Shown here one piece after another: positions 1 to 10,159 of a stretch of 35,615 nucleotides of DNA (within the stretch, counting starts at the first letter, position 1; every line of letters begins with the position of its first letter). This stretch comes from Sporisorium sorghi (lineage: Eukaryota; Basidiomycota; Ustilaginomycetes; Ustilaginales; Ustilaginaceae), in assembly GCA_023212695.1 (NCBI GenBank), contig JALCCG010000221.1:1-35615 (forward strand), read 5' to 3'. The position numbers and the translations under genes were made by a program. The notes under the pieces were generated by a model. That model had not been told where the DNA came from and did no database searches. It was given only the letters and a program-made list of their open reading frames with translations.

Positions 1-22
1 GGGGGGGGAGGGGGGGGGGGGG

Positions 23-79
<57 letters not shown>
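1..79. repeat. poly-G tract at left contig edge
   Basis: The first 79 bases are G except for single A residues at positions 9 and 25. A tract this long at the very edge of a contig most likely marks an assembly break or a dark-cycle sequencing artefact. A real genomic G tract cannot be excluded. It is not a fungal telomere repeat (no TTAGGG units). Confidence 0.9.
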
Positions 80-351
80 CGTTGCGTGCGAGCGTTTGCG
101 ACGCAGGATCGAGATTGTGCGCGCAAGACGTCGAACGCAAGGCCGGATTGCTCTAGACTCGTCTCAAAGGCGGATGAACTGATTGTGCGCGAGCGAAGTG
201 CGGATGTGCGGAGGAGGTGCGGGAGAGAATCGAGGGCTGAATTGCTGGAGATGATGCAAGTGCCGCCGCGAGAAAGAAGATGGTGCGGGTATACGGAGGG
301 TAGGTGCGGAGATGCATGGATGCTCGAGTTCGTCGACGAAAGCTCGCTCGA
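80..351. other. 3' flank of the SUMO gene, no gene seen
   Basis: This stretch lies downstream of the minus-strand SUMO stop codon. The only open frames are short, overlap on both strands and lack recognisable domains; the longest plus-strand frame opens at a GTG, not an ATG. It probably holds the SUMO 3' untranslated region. Confidence 0.6.
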
Positions 352-783
352 TTAGCAACCGCCGAGCTGCTCGATCATTGCGTCGATCTCGTCCTGGTCC
401 TCCATGTTGAGCTGCAAGTTGCCGAGAAGGCGATCAAATGAGATGCGCGCAAGATGAAGAGCAACGGTGTCAGCTATCAGCGCTCCTTCGTATAACTGCG
501 GATCCGAATGCGCCCCATGTGCACGATTGCAAGCTGTGCGGCATCTCGAAAGGATACTTACAGTCTCGGCGGTGTCAGTATCACCGATACGCTGGCCATC
601 AAAGAGGAAACGGACGCTATTCTCGGGCTTGCCCATCCTCTCGGCGTATGCCTTTTTCAGCTTGGAGAGCTTGGTGGTGCGCTTGACCTTGAAGAAGACC
701 TCGTTTCCTTCGGCATCCTTGACCTTGATGTTGAGCTGCTCGCCGCCCTCGGGCTTGGGCTGAGGTACTTCTGCGTCAGACAT
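352..783 (-). CDS. SMT3: SUMO (ubiquitin-like modifier), two exons
   Basis: Small ubiquitin-like modifier, conjugated to lysines of nuclear and septin-type targets by the E1 Aos1-Uba2, E2 Ubc9 and SUMO ligases. The coding sequence joins 783-562 and 411-352 on the minus strand, giving 93 residues. Visible are a short acidic/proline N-terminal tail (about residues 1-15), the beta-grasp core with FKVKRTTKLSKLKKAYAERM and VRFLFDGQRI, and a C-terminus ending LGGC. A Ulp-type protease needs to remove only the final Cys to expose Gly-Gly. The intron restores the expected fold: unspliced, the frame reads through unrelated sequence between GDTDTAET and LNMEDQDEIDAMIEQLGG. Length and the Gly-Gly position fit the Smt3 family. 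A CA repeat sits directly upstream of the ATG. The gene is divergent from the CSL gene, with 891 bp between the start codons. Confidence 0.96.
   Translation of the reverse strand: MSDAEVPQPKPEGGEQLNIKVKDAEGNEVFFKVKRTTKLSKLKKAYAERMGKPENSVRFLFDGQRIGDTDTAETVSILSRCRTACNRAHGAHSDPQLYEGALIADTVALHLARISFDRLLGNLQLNMEDQDEIDAMIEQLGGC
412..561 (-). other. SUMO intron (150 nt)
   Basis: The donor GTAAGTATCC begins at 561 and the acceptor AACTTGCAG ends at 412, both read on the minus strand. Removing 150 nt joins the codon for Thr74 to Leu75 in phase 0 and yields a continuous SUMO fold. The branch site is not obvious. Confidence 0.93.
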
Positions 784-790
784 TGTGAAT

Positions 791-812
791 GTGTGTGTGT
801 GTGTGTGTGTGT
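791..812. repeat. (GT)11 microsatellite in the SUMO leader
   Basis: Eleven uninterrupted GT units; on the SUMO-sense strand this is (CA)11, beginning eight bases upstream of the SUMO ATG. It would lie in the 5' untranslated region of the mRNA. Confidence 0.95.
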
Positions 813-1097
813 CTTTGGAAGGTGAGAGTGGTGGTGTGTTTTGCTGAGATGTACCTCTGCGGATCGAATCGAGATGAGCGATAGTAGGATGTGGTGAGAA
901 GGAAAGAAGGAGAAGGAGGCTGTTGTTTCCGCCTTTGAAGCTTAGTGGCGAGCAAAGCTTTCCAGGATTGCGGAAACTCGAATTCAAAGTCGCGTCCTGC
1001 AACCTCGAAAAATGTGCTCAAGGCGTTGAGAGGACAACAAGGTGAGCAGCTCAGCGACATGCACAAGCACAAGAGCAGCTGCAACTCAGCACTCTTG

Positions 1098-1123
1098 GCT
1101 GCTGCTGCTGCTGCTGCTGCTGC
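1098..1123. repeat. (GCT)8 trinucleotide run
   Basis: About eight perfect GCT units in the divergent promoter region. No supported coding frame covers it. Confidence 0.95.
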
Positions 1124-1674
1124 GCCTTCGGAACCGAGCGTCAAGTCCCAAAGGTGGAGGAAAGCGCGTTGATTTTTCGACGCCTTTTTGTGGCATCATT
1201 TTTGGAAAGATTTTCTTTTCTTTTTTCTTTTCGCAAAAAATGTGAATCCCGGAAGGCGGAGACAAGAAGTGTGGAGAGACAGAGACCAAAAAAAGTTGGT
1301 CCGTGACGTGCTGCCTGGAATTTTTTCTCGAGAATTTTTTGAGAGTGAGAATCTTCTCAATCTTGCACTTCCACCTCCTTCCATCACTCTGTGTCTGTCA
1401 CACTCCTTCTCCGTCTCCCTCCTACGCTCAGACGGCTCATCCTCAGCGCTGAAGAAGGCTCTTTGTCGCTCTTTCTACTCAATTTCGTATCGGGCACGAC
1501 ATCATCACAGGTGGGCGGCAGCGCAACAGTCCCACACTTCATCCCATCACTCTCTTTCCAAGCTCGAGTCCTGGTGTCACATTCCTTTCGGCTCCTCATC
1601 CGAAGCAACATTCGTTCAGCTGCTGTGAATGAAAGACGGAAGCACCGCTGCAACAAGCACATAGCACTGGCATA

Positions 1675-4600
1675 ATGGAGGCTGGCGAGTCGATAGATTC
1701 GGCTGCTGCTGCTGCTGCTGCTGCTGCGCAGTCGGACCAGCCAGAATCGCAGCAACCGCAGGCATCTGTCAGCTCAAACGACACAACACAGCAAGAAGGC
1801 ACCAACACAGAGTCGGAACATCCGCCGGCACCAGATCTCTCGATCATGGATAACATTCCTTCTCTCGACGCTTCCAACCTGGCCAATTTCTTCCCTGCCG
1901 CTGCATCTGCATCACAAGGCTCGACTGCGCAACCAGAGCCTTCGCTGGAGGAGCAAATACAGGCCTTCACTGCCGGACTCGCGGGTCAATTCGGCTCACA
2001 GTCCGAAGCGCTTCACACACCGCTCGACGCTTCAAACGTCAATACGACCACCTACAACACGCCCACTCAGGGTGAGGGCACACCCGCAACAGCCGAGGAC
2101 ATCGCCTCGTTTGAAACACTCATCGCGTCACTTATGCCAACACCGCTCTCCGGCTCACCAGCTCCAGGGCAATCAGAAGATACATCGGCACATCCACTCT
2201 CGTCGCAGCTTGCCTCTGCCGCTTCGGTAACGCAGACAGCATCAGCCCCTCTCGAGCAACAACCATCTTCGACCACAGCGGATAATGCAGCTCAGACCTT
2301 TGTCGACAATCTGCTTCGCGAGGCAAATCTCTTTTCCACAGCGGAGTCTTCCACGCAACAGCAAAGCACATCAACCGACTCGAATGCCAGTCAAGCTATT
2401 CAAGATGCCGCCGCCGCCGCCGCCGCCGCCCACACTACAACAACTGCGGAGAGCGAGCCAAAAGCTGGCGGTGTCGGCGACGAAGCACTCGCAGCAAGCT
2501 TGGAGCAGTTCATGGCCAGTCTGCAAGCACGAGTCTCTTCCAGTCTCGCCACCGAAGGCGCCAAAGACACCGAAGAGACCCCTGTCAAGCCCAAACCATC
2601 ACCGCAGAAGCAGCCCAAAATCATCAAGAAGCCCAAAAAGGTGCTTGGCAAGCGAAAGTATCGCGAGATCGGTCCAATGGAGCGCCGCAGTAGGGTCGAG
2701 AAGGCCATCTCCGAGTACATCGCCAGCATCGACACATTGACCAAACCGAACACGGTCACCGGCCCCATCACGGCCGCAGAAGCGTCAAAGACAAAGATGA
2801 CCACCATTCGCTGCGCCCATGCTTCCGTGGCGCAGAAGAGCTATGGATCCGAAAAGCGCTTTTTCAATCCTCCACCCATCATCCGCGTCACCGGTCCGCT
2901 GCGTAGGTATGCAGAGCACGGTGCCGCTACCCTCACCACTTCGTCCATCTCCGACGATGCCGATCAAGAAGATCAGTGTCGTGTCAGTCTGCTCGTTCGC
3001 GGAGACACGGACGAGTTCTTCTCAAACGAAAACGTCGCCGTGCTCGACAGCCGCCTCGAGACCAAGATGCGAACGCTCTACGTGACGCCGACTGGAAGGT
3101 CCAAGACGTTCCGACTGCAACTCAACTTGTTGCGTCCCTCTGGACTCGAGCCGCATCTGCCCATCTTCAGCCCGCTGAAAAAGTCACGAGCCGCCGAAGC
3201 TCTTTCTCCAGCTATGAGCGCGGGCAGCCCCGCTAACGACCAGGCCGAAAGTAACACTGAAGTGCTCTCACGGCTGCCAAAGGGTCTGGCATGGGCATCG
3301 TTCGAATCTGCGCCCGTCACCATCATCTCAAAGTCGTCGAAGAAGACGGCCAAGCCACGCGGCCAGACGAACCAAGTGCAGAATGGTTCGCTCGTCTCGC
3401 TCTTCAACCGCATCAATTCGCAGAACGCCCGGACCAAATACATGCACAGCAGTACCACAGGCGACCTCACAGTCCACAGTGGAGAGTGGTCCACCTATCG
3501 CATCACGCTCATCTCGAGACCACCCTTGGCCGAGCTCGCCGGAGCCGAGGAGGACAGCGTCACGTACGGCTCGACCATCGTCTTGACCGACGTCAACACG
3601 GGCTGCAGCAGTGACCCGCTCGTGGTATGCAAGGTGGGTCGGGGACAGGTGCAGCTGCCGCAGCTCGACCCGCCTGCCGAACTGCTGACTGCTGGGACTG
3701 GCAACAAGTCGCGCAGGGTGGCTATTGATCGTGCTTTGCGCGATAAGCTGGCGGCTGTCAGCAAGACGCGTTCCGCCGCCAACGCTTCCGCAGCCGCCCG
3801 AGCAACTCCTGCACCGAGCAGTGGCGCTGCAAAGCCAGGCAGCAGTGTGCAGACTGCCATCAAGATCGAGGGTGGCGAGAGCTCTGCCAGCTCGTTCACA
3901 GGTGGTGGTGGTGGTGCTGCGAGTGCCAGCACGAACGGCGGGTCCGAGAAGAACGCCGACGACCTCAACCTCTACGGCCCTGTCGGGCAGCTGCAAAAGG
4001 TGGCTCTGATGCGTTTCGTCCCCAGCAACGACACGGAAACCGTCTTTGGCGATTCAGAGCATCTCGAGTCCAACTTCTCGACGCCGCGCAGCTACCTCTG
4101 TGCCATGATGCCCGATGCATGGAAGCACACCTCGCCGGAAAAGCTCGGAAAAGAGCCGCTTGCTGTCAACTTTGCGCACACGCACGAACAAGGGCTCGGG
4201 TCGGACTCGGCTCCAAGCGACACCACGGATGTCAACAAGACGACTGAAAGCAACTCGGTCGTGTATGCGACGCCCAAGACCGTGTCGGTGAGCAAGGAGC
4301 ACGGACCCGGGTTGAAGGAGGTGGACGAGGTGGACGATGCGTTTGTGTGGACGGTGATTGGGGTGTCGCGCTTCGAGTACTCATACTTTGACACGAGTGC
4401 GACGCAGGCGTCCAAGGACGAGGGGCCGTGCGAGGTGCCCATGACGCCGTTCCCCTTGATCACGTCGATGCCGACGTACGACCAGGCGAGGCATACGCTC
4501 GTTACGACCGTGACGAACTTTGTGGTGCCGGCGGCGATCACGTCCGACCCGATCCCGCTCGACGTGTGGGCGGGCAGCCTGGGGCCGCTCAAGGTCGAGC

Positions 4601-4968
4601 ACGCCACCAAGCAGCCCAATCCCGCACAGGCTCCAACGGCGGCTAGTGCGACAGACCCGGAAGCGTACATCACCGTCACCCTCCCGCCCATTCGCGACAT
4701 GCTCAGAGTCGCCCTCACCGGCAAACTCTCCACGCGAATTCCTGCAGGCAGCGTGCCGGCGCATTTCTTGTTACCGCTCATCTTCGTCAACGACTCTGAC
4801 GGCACCGCGTACCACTCGGGCCGTCATATTGTCTGCGAAGACCTCGTCCAGCTCATGAAGGCTACCGGTCACGACACCTCCGCCGACGTGCTCAAACAGC
4901 TAGGGTTTGGGTTGGGCGATCTCGCAGGGCCGCCCAAGCAGGGCGCTTGGAGCTTGCGCATCATTTGA
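1675..4968 (+). CDS. CSL-family (Su(H)/RBP-J/Cbf11-like) DNA-binding transcription factor
   Basis: A nuclear, sequence-specific transcription factor of the CSL family, whose members bind GTGRGAA-type sites; fungal members act without Notch. The 1097-residue protein starts with a disordered region of about 370 residues containing poly-Ala runs (10-18 and 245-252) and many Ser, Thr and Gln. The LAG1 DNA-binding domain begins near 375 and has the diagnostic block ASVAQKSYGSEKRFFNPPP (383-401), including the Arg-Phe-Phe that in solved CSL structures faces the DNA. The beta-trefoil domain follows, with ISKSSKK and SLVSLFNRINSQNARTKYM near 550-590. The C-terminal part (about 980-1097) fits the Ig-like TIG fold. 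A basic KKPKKVLGKRK stretch near 316-326 may be a nuclear signal. Fungal CSL proteins are often this long because of insertions. No introns are evident. I cannot tell which of the two fungal CSL classes this belongs to. Confidence 0.93.
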   Translation: MEAGESIDSAAAAAAAAAQSDQPESQQPQASVSSNDTTQQEGTNTESEHPPAPDLSIMDNIPSLDASNLANFFPAAASASQGSTAQPEPSLEEQIQAFTAGLAGQFGSQSEALHTPLDASNVNTTTYNTPTQGEGTPATAEDIASFETLIASLMPTPLSGSPAPGQSEDTSAHPLSSQLASAASVTQTASAPLEQQPSSTTADNAAQTFVDNLLREANLFSTAESSTQQQSTSTDSNASQAIQDAAAAAAAAHTTTTAESEPKAGGVGDEALAASLEQFMASLQARVSSSLATEGAKDTEETPVKPKPSPQKQPKIIKKPKKVLGKRKYREIGPMERRSRVEKAISEYIASIDTLTKPNTVTGPITAAEASKTKMTTIRCAHASVAQKSYGSEKRFFNPPPIIRVTGPLRRYAEHGAATLTTSSISDDADQEDQCRVSLLVRGDTDEFFSNENVAVLDSRLETKMRTLYVTPTGRSKTFRLQLNLLRPSGLEPHLPIFSPLKKSRAAEALSPAMSAGSPANDQAESNTEVLSRLPKGLAWASFESAPVTIISKSSKKTAKPRGQTNQVQNGSLVSLFNRINSQNARTKYMHSSTTGDLTVHSGEWSTYRITLISRPPLAELAGAEEDSVTYGSTIVLTDVNTGCSSDPLVVCKVGRGQVQLPQLDPPAELLTAGTGNKSRRVAIDRALRDKLAAVSKTRSAANASAAARATPAPSSGAAKPGSSVQTAIKIEGGESSASSFTGGGGGAASASTNGGSEKNADDLNLYGPVGQLQKVALMRFVPSNDTETVFGDSEHLESNFSTPRSYLCAMMPDAWKHTSPEKLGKEPLAVNFAHTHEQGLGSDSAPSDTTDVNKTTESNSVVYATPKTVSVSKEHGPGLKEVDEVDDAFVWTVIGVSRFEYSYFDTSATQASKDEGPCEVPMTPFPLITSMPTYDQARHTLVTTVTNFVVPAAITSDPIPLDVWAGSLGPLKVEHATKQPNPAQAPTAASATDPEAYITVTLPPIRDMLRVALTGKLSTRIPAGSVPAHFLLPLIFVNDSDGTAYHSGRHIVCEDLVQLMKATGHDTSADVLKQLGFGLGDLAGPPKQGAWSLRII

Positions 4969-5365
4969 AACACACTCTCTCACACACATTCCACGTCATT
5001 CTCTTCACTCTTGTACTTGTATCCGCACACATTCATGGTTCCACCCGACACGCAATGCATTTCCCAACACTCCCTGTCACTGCACATGAGAGCACAAGCT
5101 GTTTGGTGCGCGCGACATGAACAAACTCAAGATTTGATTGAACGAGGACGCAAATCTGATGAGTGAACAAAGGCTGAATGTCCGCGTGACGCAATTTGGA
5201 TGGGGAGTTGTGTGTGACAAAAGGCTGTAAGAACGGCATGCCGCTCAAGAGAAGAGTGTGTTTAGGAGGTCGAGAAACGGCAACTTGACAAAGCTATGCA
5301 ATCTGGTTTATGAGTGGTGACAGAGAGGAACGAACAGCTGAGACGCAAGCAACAGCTCTGATCTT
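4969..5365. other. Convergent 3' flanks of CSL and the multicopper oxidase
   Basis: This spacer lies between two stop codons on facing strands. It is AC-rich on the left and carries no coherent open frame, so it probably holds the two 3' untranslated regions and polyadenylation signals. Confidence 0.7.
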
Positions 5366-7576
5366 TCAAGCCGGCTCGATCTCGTTGAGTGCAGCGCCCG
5401 AGACAGGGCACAGATCAAGCACCTCCTGGGGGAACGGCAGCTGCTCAATCTTCTTCGGATGGATCGCGACCACCGCCATCAGGCCCTCTGCGACATGCAT
5501 TGCAATGTGGCAGTGCAAGGGCCACGTGCCGGGCAAGTTGGCATTGATGCGAATCACGACGTAGCTCGACCTGGTCACCGTGATCGTGTCCCTCCTGAGC
5601 GGGTTCTTCAAGTTGAGCCCCGTCGCATTCACGCCCTGCGGCAGCCCGTTCTGGTTCAACGCCAGCCACTGCGCATGCGTCATATTGCCCGAACCACGCG
5701 CGATAATGTGCATGTCCGTGCCGTGCAGATGGAACGGGTGGTCCAGGAACGTATCATTGTTGTTGATGATGAAGTCCGCCACCCAAATGTCGTCCGGTAC
5801 GACCAGCGACGCGATCGTCGACGAGTTGATGCGCTGCCCCGCGTGTGCCACTTCCAGGTACGGCTTGTTGACGTAGTTGGTCTGCGTGATGTTGTCGATG
5901 AAGAAACGACCGAGCGTGGTACCGTTGGCGAGCTGGAGGTTGCCGAACTGCGAGTTGAAGATGCCGAGCGAGTGCGGGTTGTGGTTCGGCGAGACCGACG
6001 TGTCGATGGCCGGAATCAGCTCCGAGTCCTTGAGATCCTGGCACTGCGTACCCATCTTGTGCTTCCAGTCGTGCGGCTTGGGCGGGCGCGGACGAACATT
6101 GCTACCCGGCCGCTTGTACTGCAGCGTCAAGTTAGCCACCGGATCCAGCAGCGGGTCGATAAATGCAAAGCATCCCGTCATCATCGTCGATCGTAACAGG
6201 AAGCTGTCGCCCTCTTTACCAACGTTGGTGTCGACCAGCACGTCGTGCCTCTGCCCATTGTGGATGGGGATGCGGTGCACCTTGTGCGGCTTGACGGGCG
6301 TGCCGTCGGCGAAGATGACGTGCATCTCGTGATCGTCGATCGAGATAATGTGCTGGGCGTGCGAACCAGTGTTGATGAAGCGGAAGCGGTACCTTTTGTT
6401 GGGCTCGATGTCCATCGTGGGCGTCGACAGCTGCGTGCACTTGGTCGGCATGCCCGGCTGCTTGCCCTTCGCCTTGAACAGCGCAGCACAATTAAATTGT
6501 CCTACACCATTGATCAGCCCAGACTGTGGCGACGGCGCCGCGGCACTGCCATTATAACCCTGTGCCGACAGCAGCTGCGAGACAATGTAGTCGGCAAAGT
6601 CGTGGTAGTTGTCGGCGAACAGGAACACACGCTCGTCGTCGTAGTCGCGGCACTTGCGGTAAGGGTCGTTCTTCGAGTGTACGATCAGCCCGCCGTACAT
6701 GCCGTCGGTGTACTGCATCTTGGAATGACTGTGGTACCAGTACGGACCGTACTGGCCTTCGATCTTGAAGCGGTACGTCATGTGGCCACCAGGGGGGATG
6801 GGACACTGCGAGAAGCCCGCGATGCCGTCCATGAAGGGCGTGCTGTTCTGGAACATGCCGTGCCAGTGGATCGAGGTGCCCTGGTCGAGCAGGTTGGTTA
6901 CCTTGACGATGATCGTGTCGCCTTCGTTGGCTTCGATGAGCGGACCGGGAGACTGGCCGTTGATGAGGATGCGCTTCTTGAGGAAGCCGTCCGGGGCAGA
7001 TTGACCGTACGTGATGGTCCAGTCGAAGCGGCGCGTGTGGGGGGTGAAGTCGCGCTCCTTGCACTTGCCCGAGTGGCCGTGGTGGTCGCCAGCGTGGTGA
7101 GATGAGCCACCGTGCTCGTGATCGTGGTCGCGGTCGTCCTCGTGACCGTGCTCGTGATGGTGCTCATGATCGCGGTGATGCTCGTGGTGATGTTTGTGTT
7201 TGTGTTCATCGTCGCACTTCTGATCATCCTCGTGACCATGCTCGTGTCCACGGTGGTGGTCGTACTCTTGCTCGTGCTCTTGCTTGTCCCGATGACCCGG
7301 CCAGTAGCCAGGAACAGGACCGAGACCGTACGACTCTGGATCGTCGTTGTAGTTATGGATGTCCCGAGTCACATGACGCTGGATGCCGGGGGCACCTTTG
7401 CCATCCACCAAGTAGTTTCCGAACCACCAGTCGGGTTGATCATACTGTTTGAGGAATCCAGCCTGATCGGCCGGAATATCGTCATGGCGAACGAAGTCTT
7501 TCGATTTGGCGGGGAAAGCCGAGGTCTGCTTGAAAGCGAGCCCAATGAGAGCCAGCGAGACCCACGAGAGCCTCAT
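5366..7576 (-). CDS. Secreted laccase-like multicopper oxidase with His-rich N-terminal segment
   Basis: Couples one-electron oxidation of phenols (or metals) to reduction of oxygen to water. The 736-residue protein begins with a hydrophobic signal peptide (about 1-20, ending TSA), so it should be secreted or wall-bound. Residues 95-168 contain 28 His plus many Asp and Glu and resemble a metal-binding sponge. Three cupredoxin domains follow. All four copper-ligand motifs are present: HWHG (237-240), HSH (282-284), HPFHLH (613-618) and HCHIAMH (688-694). The residue ten after the copper Cys is Leu699, the state usually linked to mid-range redox potential. Several N-x-S/T sites are visible. The gene is convergent with CSL and has a long upstream region. 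A ferroxidase role is possible, but I see no transmembrane anchor of the Fet3 kind. The substrate cannot be read from sequence. Confidence 0.94.
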   Translation of the reverse strand: MRLSWVSLALIGLAFKQTSAFPAKSKDFVRHDDIPADQAGFLKQYDQPDWWFGNYLVDGKGAPGIQRHVTRDIHNYNDDPESYGLGPVPGYWPGHRDKQEHEQEYDHHRGHEHGHEDDQKCDDEHKHKHHHEHHRDHEHHHEHGHEDDRDHDHEHGGSSHHAGDHHGHSGKCKERDFTPHTRRFDWTITYGQSAPDGFLKKRILINGQSPGPLIEANEGDTIIVKVTNLLDQGTSIHWHGMFQNSTPFMDGIAGFSQCPIPPGGHMTYRFKIEGQYGPYWYHSHSKMQYTDGMYGGLIVHSKNDPYRKCRDYDDERVFLFADNYHDFADYIVSQLLSAQGYNGSAAAPSPQSGLINGVGQFNCAALFKAKGKQPGMPTKCTQLSTPTMDIEPNKRYRFRFINTGSHAQHIISIDDHEMHVIFADGTPVKPHKVHRIPIHNGQRHDVLVDTNVGKEGDSFLLRSTMMTGCFAFIDPLLDPVANLTLQYKRPGSNVRPRPPKPHDWKHKMGTQCQDLKDSELIPAIDTSVSPNHNPHSLGIFNSQFGNLQLANGTTLGRFFIDNITQTNYVNKPYLEVAHAGQRINSSTIASLVVPDDIWVADFIINNNDTFLDHPFHLHGTDMHIIARGSGNMTHAQWLALNQNGLPQGVNATGLNLKNPLRRDTITVTRSSYVVIRINANLPGTWPLHCHIAMHVAEGLMAVVAIHPKKIEQLPFPQEVLDLCPVSGAALNEIEPA

Positions 7577-7806
7577 GTTGGCAAGCGATGCGAGCGCGAT
7601 GGAGAGCTCGAAGTTTTGGATATGTATCGAACTGCCCTGTGATAACGAATAGAGAGGTGCGAAGGGGAGGAAAGGTATGGAAGAGTGAGTGATGAGGGAC
7701 GGGAGCGGCGACCCTCATGGCTGAGTCGATGGGAATCTTTATATGTTGTGCGTCCTCTGGAAGGAGTGCACAGCAAAGCAAGGCTGAGCAGCGCGAGCGA
7801 TTTTTG

Positions 7807-7819
7807 CCCCCCCCCCCCC
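7807..7819. repeat. C13 homopolymer
   Basis: Thirteen consecutive C residues about 230 bp upstream of the oxidase ATG (G13 on its sense strand). Confidence 0.95.
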
Positions 7820-8272
7820 TTCCCTGTGTGCCCACCACAGCATCAGAGCGGAGGAGTCACACATCCGGGTGGGCCGACGTCGCTCAGCCTTGGACCTGCA
7901 CCACCGTGCTGACATTGTTCTGGTTTGTGACACGGGACACAGGGCAACTTCAAAGGGGGGTTGACAACGAGAGCCACCCAACCCACCGTCAGGACTGCAT
8001 CTCGTTTCAAAACGAGGCCACGCCAACACGGGTGGGGCTGTAACGATGCCACAGCTGTGGGTTGACACCGGTGTCCCTCTGCTTGAGCAGGACAAAAGGG
8101 TGAACAGGGTCGGCATTCCCGCTTACCTCCTCCTCCTCCTTCGCTTGGTCAAAGGTGATTACGATGCTCTTGTCATTTCGTGCAACTCGAGATGAGAGAG
8201 GTGCAGAAAAAGGGGTTAGTCGTGCAGCACAGCGGAAGCAGATGAAATTAATCCGGGCTGCTGCTCGTTGGT

Positions 8273-8322
8273 TGACAATGTGACAATGTGACAAGGTGAC
8301 AAGGTGAAAAGGTGACACAAGG
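8273..8322. repeat. 8-bp minisatellite, TGACAAKG-type units
   Basis: Six head-to-tail units: TGACAATG twice, TGACAAGG twice, TGAAAAGG, then TGACACAAGG. It lies about 0.7 kb upstream of the oxidase start. No function is evident. Confidence 0.9.
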
Positions 8323-10159
8323 ACTGTTGACGCCGACGCCACAGGAGGAGGGACAGCAGCAGTACCACAGAGCGTGTCGGCGAGCTGCCGAAAGAGGGTA
8401 TACTGCAGGAGGACAGGCGTTCATTCGGTCCCTCCGACACAGTCATGAGAATTTGCTGATGGGCGTTCGTTTTGCTTGCGTGCCGGTATCGCTCTCTGTC
8501 GTTGTTCAAGGGAGCGGAAAGGGGGAAACCGATATGAGGGTGGGTGACGCCACCAAGAGATTCATTGACCGATGCATCGAGGAGAAGTGTTGCCTCAGCC
8601 GTCGAAACTCGAGCTGGAAAGGTGAAGCCGTTCGGAAAGACACTGCCGTTGTGCGAATCGCGAACAGGAACAGGGTACCGTGGGTCCACTCTGTCAGCAA
8701 CTGCGAGGCTGTCCAGTCATTCGCAGAACCTGACATCTCGCACTGTTTGCCCTGTCTGAACACAGTTTCCGGAAGACGGCAAGAACAGCCGCGAGGCAAA
8801 CAGAGAATTTGTCCCATCAGGGCTGGTGGGCGGCAAGCTGGTGTGTCACTGAAAGTTTCGCTCACCGTAAACGTGCTGTGATAAGCTGCGACCGAAATGA
8901 ATCACTCGGTGGGGACTCGACCCGTCGGTTTCGCCCTCTTCATCTGGAACGCTCGGGACGTCGCACAATCCCATCGAATGGTCGATTGTCGAGGAAAAGG
9001 GACTTCCGAAGACCTCGAACGAGCGGGTTCCGCGGAACGCCGCAGACGGTAGAAGATCCTTTTCGATCGACGGTACAATGTGATCTTGAGGTGGACGAGA
9101 ATGGCGAAGTGAGGGAAAAAAGACGACGCGTGTTCACGCCCATTTTTTCCCTGGCTGCGGGAACGCAACAGCAAGCAGCCTTGACACGCCAAAAACCCAC
9201 TTGAGCGCATTTCGCCGACATGCCAAGCCGTGCTGTGCAGAAGGTGGAGATGAAATGCAGCCCGCCCCACCCGTTGCGGTTGCATAGCACAATGGCTTGG
9301 TTCCCACCCCACCGGTGCTGTTCCCACCGTGCACCCACTTTGCGCTACATTTTCCAACCGTGTCGGTTCGTCGTTGAGCCGCCGTTTGAAGATGCTTGGC
9401 CGGTGGTTTGCGGGCGTTGCCTGGTGTCGAAGTCTTTTGTGCCTCAACTGTTTATCCTGGAAGGATCGACAGTGGTGTTGGACCAAGTGCCTTTGTCTTG
9501 CCCGCTTGCCTCCAGGCCCTCCGTTAGCGTCACGATTCCGGAACCGCGATAAGAGACTGCAACATCTGCCTGTGCACCGTGACCCAAACCTTCGTCGGAG
9601 GAAAGCCGATGAAATCCAAGCCTCCCAACCAGTCACCGATTCTCTCCTGTGCCTGACGAAACCTTGATTGTGACGGTCCTCCCAAAAGACGCATCCTTCG
9701 TGTCGCGCGGGTTTTCTGCTCGAACTTTTTTCCGCTCAAGATTCGCCCCCGAGATGATACGGCGCTCGCTTACGATGGCCGACGAGCCGCGCGCTGTTCT
9801 TCGAGCGTCCCGAGCGTCTCGAGCGGTTCAGCGAGAGCTGCCCAGTGCTGTTCCGTGGGAGTAGACATTGTCGCCGGTCACCGTGGATTCGACCGGATAC
9901 GGGTGGCCGATGTGGGCGCGCACCCGTGGCATTCGTGTGACAATCGCTCAATCCGCCGAAGCGGCTCGCCGAATGCCGGCCAGCCGCAGTCAACGACACG
10001 AAACGGAAAAGCGAGCGTCGATGACCGACCTTTTCTGCGGACCCGCACTCACGACAAGGACACATTGACCAGGGGAGAAGCAGAAGCAGATATATTGGTA
10101 CATGCGTGGGAAAAAGTGTGCGGCAATGTCTGAAAGAGACTTGGAATGCGGACCCGTCT

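Larger units (their letters stand above)
784..1674. promoter_or_regulatory. Divergent SUMO / CSL promoter region
   Basis: This 891-bp stretch separates two start codons on opposite strands, so it should hold both promoters and 5' leaders. It contains the CA repeat next to the SUMO ATG, a (GCT)8 run at 1098-1123, a T-rich stretch around 1200-1232, and pyrimidine-rich sequence leading to the CSL start. Open frames here are low-complexity shadows of these repeats. Confidence 0.7.
7577..10159. other. 2.6-kb gene-free region upstream of the multicopper oxidase
   Basis: Both flanking genes are on the minus strand, so this is the promoter and leader of the oxidase plus the proteasome gene's 3' flank. 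Open frames on either strand are short, overlap each other in opposite phases and show no domain. Visible structure is limited to a C13 run (7807-7819), an 8-bp minisatellite (8273-8322) and a donor-like GTAAGC on the minus strand near 8127, which could belong to a 5' leader intron. I found no tRNA. Confidence 0.6.

Noticed and set aside
352..783. SUMO read as a single unspliced frame
   Set aside because: The unspliced reading inserts about 50 unrelated residues into the beta-grasp fold, while canonical GTAAGT and CAG signals remove them exactly.
10105..10112. Exact CSL-type site CGTGGGAA
   Set aside because: One such 8-mer is expected by chance in a window of this size, and it lies in the 3' flank of the proteasome gene.
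7577..10159. TGATAA (GATA-factor/iron-regulator type) motifs upstream of the oxidase
   Set aside because: Two copies in 2.6 kb is about the chance expectation, and they are not clustered.
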